From positions 1 through 29,424 of the forward strand of contig JASANZ010001982.1 in NCBI GenBank assembly GCA_030849805.1: a DNA stretch of 29,424 nucleotides. The letters run 5' to 3'. Under the pieces are notes generated by a model. The model was not told the DNA's origin. It made no database searches and saw only the letters and a program-made list of their open reading frames with translations. Of this stretch, positions 25,967-29,424 are shown piece by piece; position 1 is the stretch's first letter; every line of letters begins with the position of its first letter. Made by a program: the position numbers and the translations under genes. Source of the stretch: Sergeia podlipaevii. Taxonomy: Eukaryota; Euglenozoa; Kinetoplastea; Trypanosomatida; Trypanosomatidae.

Positions 25967-27808
25967 CTACAGCTCCTTCACGTCGTACTTCCATAGCTGC
26001 TGCTTCACCTCATGCGCTACGGCGCCAGGCACCTGGAAACGCACCGCCTCGCCGTCCGTGCCTGCCACCTCCTCCACGTGCGCTACGCTCGCTAGCAACG
26101 CCTCGCTCAGCTGCTTTTTGAGCACATCGTGTGCACTCGGCACTGTAGCGTTGGGCTTCGAATATTTGAAAGGATTCTTCACCGTCAGTTGGAAGGTAGC
26201 AGCGTCAGCATCACCTTCGCTCGCCTTCTTGCTTTTGCCGGCGCTCTTCCGGCCAGCCCCCTCCATGGTGGTGCTGCTGCTGCCAGCCGCCTGGGTACTG
26301 CTAGAAAAGCGCTTGAAGGTTACGTGCGCGGACTTGACAATGGCATCGATAGTGTCCGCCTCTGCAGAGTCATGGAGAAGGATGCAGCGGCCCACACGGT
26401 CGACGCGCGCGGTACGTCCTGCGCGGTGCACGAAGGTTTCCGCGGCCATGTTGCCATGAGGCAGCGAGAGCATCAACACAGTGTCCACCTTCACAAAGTC
26501 CAGGCCACGTGCGGCGTAGTCGGTGCACAGCAACACGTTGGCTGCCCCACTATTGAAGTCTTCAATCGAAGTGATGCGCTCCTTCTCTGAGCGTGACGGC
26601 ATGAGCACTCGCGCCGACACCTTGCCGGCTTTCTTGATCACCTCCTCGAGCTGTGTAATCTGTCGGTTGGTGCCAAACACCACAACGCGACCCAGCAGCG
26701 TCTTCTGCTGAGCGTCGGTCAAGAAGCGGGTGGCGGTGGCGACACGCTCGTTCATCGGGCACGCCATCTTAAAGCACTCCAGCCCCGCCGGCAGCTTGCG
26801 ACTGCCCACGTCGACGAGCTGGTAGTAGTACTTCTTCACGCCAAGAAACCCAGCCTTGATTACCCAATTGGGGATGGTGGCACCACACAGGACGTAGTGA
26901 TGTGCGCGGTAGTCCTGTAGCAGCCCCTTTGTTAGGGAGCCGTTTGCCTTTCTAATAAACTTGAGAAGGTTCTTCATGCGGCGACCAATCATCGAGAAGC
27001 GGGGGCCAAGGGTTGAGTCTACCTCATCCACCACGATGGCGCGCACGTTGGTGGCACTCACGGCACCTCCCACCGCGCTCGTGTCGTCATCGTCTTCGTC
27101 TGACGCGTTCGCCGCGTCGTCGTCTTCCTCCTTGGAGGCAGTGCGGGGCCTCTTCGATCCCTTCTGCTGCTGCTGCATAATGCGCGCCTCCACCGCCTTC
27201 TCCTCCTCCTCAGCGGCGGTGGCAGCGGCAGCTACCTTGCGGCCACGGATGGCCTCGTCCATCGCGCGTAGGGTGCCGACAAGGATGTCGTACGTGCCAT
27301 TGGTCATATCATCCATCCCAGCAACTCCGATGCGAAGCTGCGAGTATACACGTGAAAGCACGTTCTTGGTCTGCACGGCCAGATCGTTGCCGAAGACAAA
27401 GATGAGAAGGAACGGCCCGCTTGTATTGTCACCCTTCTCCATAATCAGATGGCGCTCTATGAGAGGGAGCGCGTAGGCAAACGTCTTGCCGCTACCGGTG
27501 CGGCTATGCAGAATGACGTCACGGCCATTGAAAATACCGCGATAGCACTGCGCCTGGCACGGAAGCATGTCTTCAAACCTCATCTTCTCCTTGAGTGCCG
27601 CGATGGTGTCAGAGGTCATAAGAGGTGCCTTGGCAGTGCTGTGCTCGCTCTCCTCGCCAGCATCGGTGTGCTTAACGCGCTCCACCGGGAACTCCTTGAG
27701 AAGACGATCAAAAGATGCATCCACGCTCTTGTCCGTATGGAGGACAACGGTTCCGGTCTTCTTGACCTTCTTGCGGTGCGCTGACGCAGAATTCTCCCAG
27801 TTATACAT
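25967..27808 (-). CDS. DEAD-box family RNA helicase with DEVD motif II and acidic insert
   Basis: This is an ATP-dependent RNA helicase of 613 residues, with the ATG at 27808. Two RecA domains are present. Motif I is SRTGSGKT (102-109). Motif Ia is degenerate (FVFGNDLAVQ at 137-146, where PTRELA is usual). The TPGR region reads VGTLRAMDE. Motif II is DEVD (261-264) instead of DEAD. Motif III is GAT (309-311) instead of SAT. Motif IV is VVVFGTNRQ (375-383), motif V TDYAARGLDF (429-438) and motif VI HRAGRTARVDR (461-471). A low-complexity insert of about 65 residues (190-255, Ala/Glu-rich, QQQQ, a basic KRPRT and an acidic DED run) separates Ib from II. The C-terminal 100 residues are Lys/Ser-rich, then helical. 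The N-terminus does not look like a mitochondrial presequence, and the KRPR element suits a nuclear or nucleolar role. Subfamily is not settled. Confidence 0.93.
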   Translation of the reverse strand: MYNWENSASAHRKKVKKTGTVVLHTDKSVDASFDRLLKEFPVERVKHTDAGEESEHSTAKAPLMTSDTIAALKEKMRFEDMLPCQAQCYRGIFNGRDVILHSRTGSGKTFAYALPLIERHLIMEKGDNTSGPFLLIFVFGNDLAVQTKNVLSRVYSQLRIGVAGMDDMTNGTYDILVGTLRAMDEAIRGRKVAAAATAAEEEEKAVEARIMQQQQKGSKRPRTASKEEDDDAANASDEDDDDTSAVGGAVSATNVRAIVVDEVDSTLGPRFSMIGRRMKNLLKFIRKANGSLTKGLLQDYRAHHYVLCGATIPNWVIKAGFLGVKKYYYQLVDVGSRKLPAGLECFKMACPMNERVATATRFLTDAQQKTLLGRVVVFGTNRQITQLEEVIKKAGKVSARVLMPSRSEKERITSIEDFNSGAANVLLCTDYAARGLDFVKVDTVLMLSLPHGNMAAETFVHRAGRTARVDRVGRCILLHDSAEADTIDAIVKSAHVTFKRFSSSTQAAGSSSTTMEGAGRKSAGKSKKASEGDADAATFQLTVKNPFKYSKPNATVPSAHDVLKKQLSEALLASVAHVEEVAGTDGEAVRFQVPGAVAHEVKQQLWKYDVKEL

Positions 27809-28165
27809 TATGTTCGAGTGTCTGCACTGCTGCGAGAATATATATATATATATTAAGTATGTAGTTTGGAGAAAAACAATAGGTAGCTAACGGAACCCAA
27901 TATATACAGAGCTGTATATTTGAAGAAAAAACCGTCAAAGAGAAAAGAAAGTCAGCCATATAAAGTCAAAAAGAAAAGGAAGAAAAGAAAAGTGAAGACG
28001 CAACCACTTGGGATGTATCAAGACCACACCAACTAAATGGTGCAAAAGTCGCACCAAGGCATCACAACAAACGCTGCTTATTCTACAAAAGTAAAGCAAG
28101 TAAACAGACTTCCAGCAAAAAAAAAAGAAAACACACACTAACGACGAAACCATACCACAGGTTCT
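27809..28165 (-). other. Intergenic region between helicase and pol-eta-like gene
   Basis: A (TA)n tract at 27838-27854 lies 29 nt upstream of the helicase ATG. A/G-rich blocks at 27919-27949 and 27967-27996 are pyrimidine tracts on the minus strand. A minus-strand AG at 27912-27913 is a possible splice acceptor. No gene is seen. Confidence 0.65.
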
Positions 28166-29424
28166 CTAGTCACTACCATCATCATCAATCACAACACAGT
28201 CCTTTTCGTCCGTCTCTATAGTGGCGCCATCGGTGTCCTCCCCTTCAACGCTGTCCTCATCACTAGAGAGTTCAATCACTGTGCGAGAGCTGCTCGGCAT
28301 CTTCGCCGCCTGCCTCTCCTGCGCTAGCAGAAAGAAACGTGTCAGGTCACACGACACGCGACCGACGCGCTGCGTCTCCTCTCGCTCCTCCTGCGTCTTG
28401 TCGGCTTGTGATGCCCACCTCCACCGCGCACTCATGGGGGAACAACCATCCGTGAGCGTGGTAGCTGGCGACGAAGACACACTCACCTCACGTTGTCGCT
28501 TCGTGCCGCACGCACTCGACATCGATTTGGTCTCAGCTAACGTTTCCGTGCCGTACTGGGCACCATCGTCACGCGCCATCGCCTCTAAAGAGCCTGCGCT
28601 GCTGCACCACTTCTCTAGCTTGGTTCCCCTTTCTCTGACTGCCGCCGCAGCCCCCGCCTGCATGGAAGCCATGAGGCTCAGCTGACCTTTTTCCCGCTTC
28701 ATCACCGGCGTCATGCCGTGCACCGTGAGGCTGACATAGGAAAGCGGCACAATAATCGCATCGGTGGAAGGTGGATCGCACTGCCCCACAATGGCGCCTT
28801 TCGTCTCCTCCAGAGCGCGCAGTGTCGCCTGCACCGCTAGCTGTTTAATCACCTCCTCGCTGGGCAGCGGAGACACGTCAGAGAGAGCTACCTGCCGCTT
28901 TATCAGCCGAGCAGCCCCTCCCCCGCCTGATGGCGCTAGCCTCAAGACAAGAGTACGGCCCCGAGTGCTGTACGATCCATCTCCATGGTACTTGCAATAC
29001 CGCTCGTGCAACTCGGCAGTCAGCGTTGTCAGCCAGCTGAGTAGTGTAGCTCTAGAGGCGCAGAATGGGTGGAAGACCTTATTCGCCATCAGGGACCTGG
29101 CAGGTGCGGGGTCGCTCACCGAGTCAGGGCCATACCCACGTGACCGCAGATACACATAGGTGCCACTGTCCTTTGAATTGGCAGAAGCAGTCGCCACAGA
29201 ACCAAAACCAGAGCCGCCACTCATACCGCCATCCCCTTCTTCCTCCCCGACTCTACCGAGGTCTTCGCCTCCCTCATCATCCTCATGTGACAGCGCCGCC
29301 GCCAGCCTCGACGTGGCGCCGTCCTCAGAGAGCCGCGATTGGAGTATTGCAAGTGGCACCAACCACGCCTCGCGACACCACTCCGCACCACCACATGCTG
29401 CGGTGACAGCGTCGCCAAACTTCC
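28166..29424 (-). CDS. DNA polymerase eta-like, C-terminal part (5' end beyond window)
   Basis: The frame is open to the window edge (29424). An internal TTG at 29362 is not a start, and about 419 residues are visible. The first visible residues (KFGDAV, then PLAILQSRLSEDGATSRLAAAL) fit the end of the palm/thumb of Y-family polymerases (KLG-x-x-V...TxxQLQ...). The next part fits the little-finger domain: MANKVFHPFCASRATLLSWL, TAELHERY, RTLVLRL, IKRQVALSD, VIKQLAVQATLRALEE, and then PLSYVSLTVHG. This order matches pol eta (Rad30/POLH), which bypasses UV lesions such as cyclobutane dimers. Catalytic residues would be upstream, outside the window. The tail has no Cys/His zinc finger of the UBZ type. 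It has SCDLTRFF (28331-28354), like a PCNA-binding motif, and two SUMO-interaction-like strings, VIELSSDEDS and CVVIDDDG. A kappa-type or Rev1 relative is the alternative. Confidence 0.72.
   Translation of the reverse strand, partial: KFGDAVTAACGGAEWCREAWLVPLAILQSRLSEDGATSRLAAALSHEDDEGGEDLGRVGEEEGDGGMSGGSGFGSVATASANSKDSGTYVYLRSRGYGPDSVSDPAPARSLMANKVFHPFCASRATLLSWLTTLTAELHERYCKYHGDGSYSTRGRTLVLRLAPSGGGGAARLIKRQVALSDVSPLPSEEVIKQLAVQATLRALEETKGAIVGQCDPPSTDAIIVPLSYVSLTVHGMTPVMKREKGQLSLMASMQAGAAAAVRERGTKLEKWCSSAGSLEAMARDDGAQYGTETLAETKSMSSACGTKRQREVSVSSSPATTLTDGCSPMSARWRWASQADKTQEEREETQRVGRVSCDLTRFFLLAQERQAAKMPSSSRTVIELSSDEDSVEGEDTDGATIETDEKDCVVIDDDGSD

Noticed and set aside
25967..27808. Identification of the helicase as the mitochondrial editing helicase KREH1/mHel61
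   Set aside because: There is no presequence-like N-terminus, and a KRPR-type basic element suggests a nuclear or nucleolar role. The subfamily cannot be fixed without a search.
1..29424. Retroelements such as SIDER/ingi or transposons
   Set aside because: I saw no reverse transcriptase, transposase or recognisable element signature. Degenerate SIDER copies in 3' UTRs cannot be excluded by eye.

Overview
The window is nuclear DNA of a trypanosomatid (Kinetoplastea). Intronless genes lie in two long unidirectional clusters. Each gene is preceded by a polypyrimidine tract and an AG, as expected for spliced-leader trans-splicing. Untranslated regions are long and full of microsatellites. The divergent histone H2A (AGLIFPVGR start, QYARR loop, long basic tail) resembles the Leishmania/Crithidia group (Leishmaniinae). 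I cannot fix the genus from sequence alone.

Layout. Positions 1-18740 form a plus-strand cluster: an unrecognised helical protein (810-2561), histone H2A (3061-3462), a WD40-type protein (4237-5694), an unrecognised low-complexity protein (6995-8137), a small Qc-SNARE (8950-9240), a lipoyl/E3-binding protein of the pyruvate dehydrogenase type (9777-10562), the La protein (12858-13883) and a CFAP70-like axonemal TPR protein (14802-18740). Positions 18741-20181 are a convergent strand-switch region with tRNA-Ser(GCT): two complete copies in divergent orientation and a third cut off at a single unresolved base (N at 19398). Positions 20182-29424 form a minus-strand cluster: a probable HMG-box protein, a CID (RNA polymerase II CTD-interacting domain) protein, an unrecognised probably mitochondrial protein, a DEAD-box RNA helicase with DEVD motif II, and the C-terminal part of a protein that looks like translesion DNA polymerase eta and runs off the window end.

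How it works together. These are not operons in the bacterial sense. The gene order reflects two RNA polymerase II transcription units that converge, with RNA polymerase III genes at the meeting point. Functions are mixed: chromatin, vesicle fusion, mitochondrial pyruvate oxidation, tRNA maturation, flagellum, RNA processing and DNA repair. The La protein and tRNA genes are linked by function (La binds the 3' U-tail of pol III transcripts), but co-location is probably incidental.

Most unusual features: a near-perfect 106-bp inverted repeat made of two tRNA-Ser genes with a 67-bp spacer, next to a roughly 280-bp tandem duplication interrupted by an assembly N; a sharp change from A/C-rich to G/T-rich strand composition on either side of H2A; short (TA)n tracts just upstream of at least five start codons; and a pol-eta-like tail with a PIP-like motif and two SUMO-interaction-like motifs. 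I found no CRISPR array, insertion sequence or recognisable retroelement.
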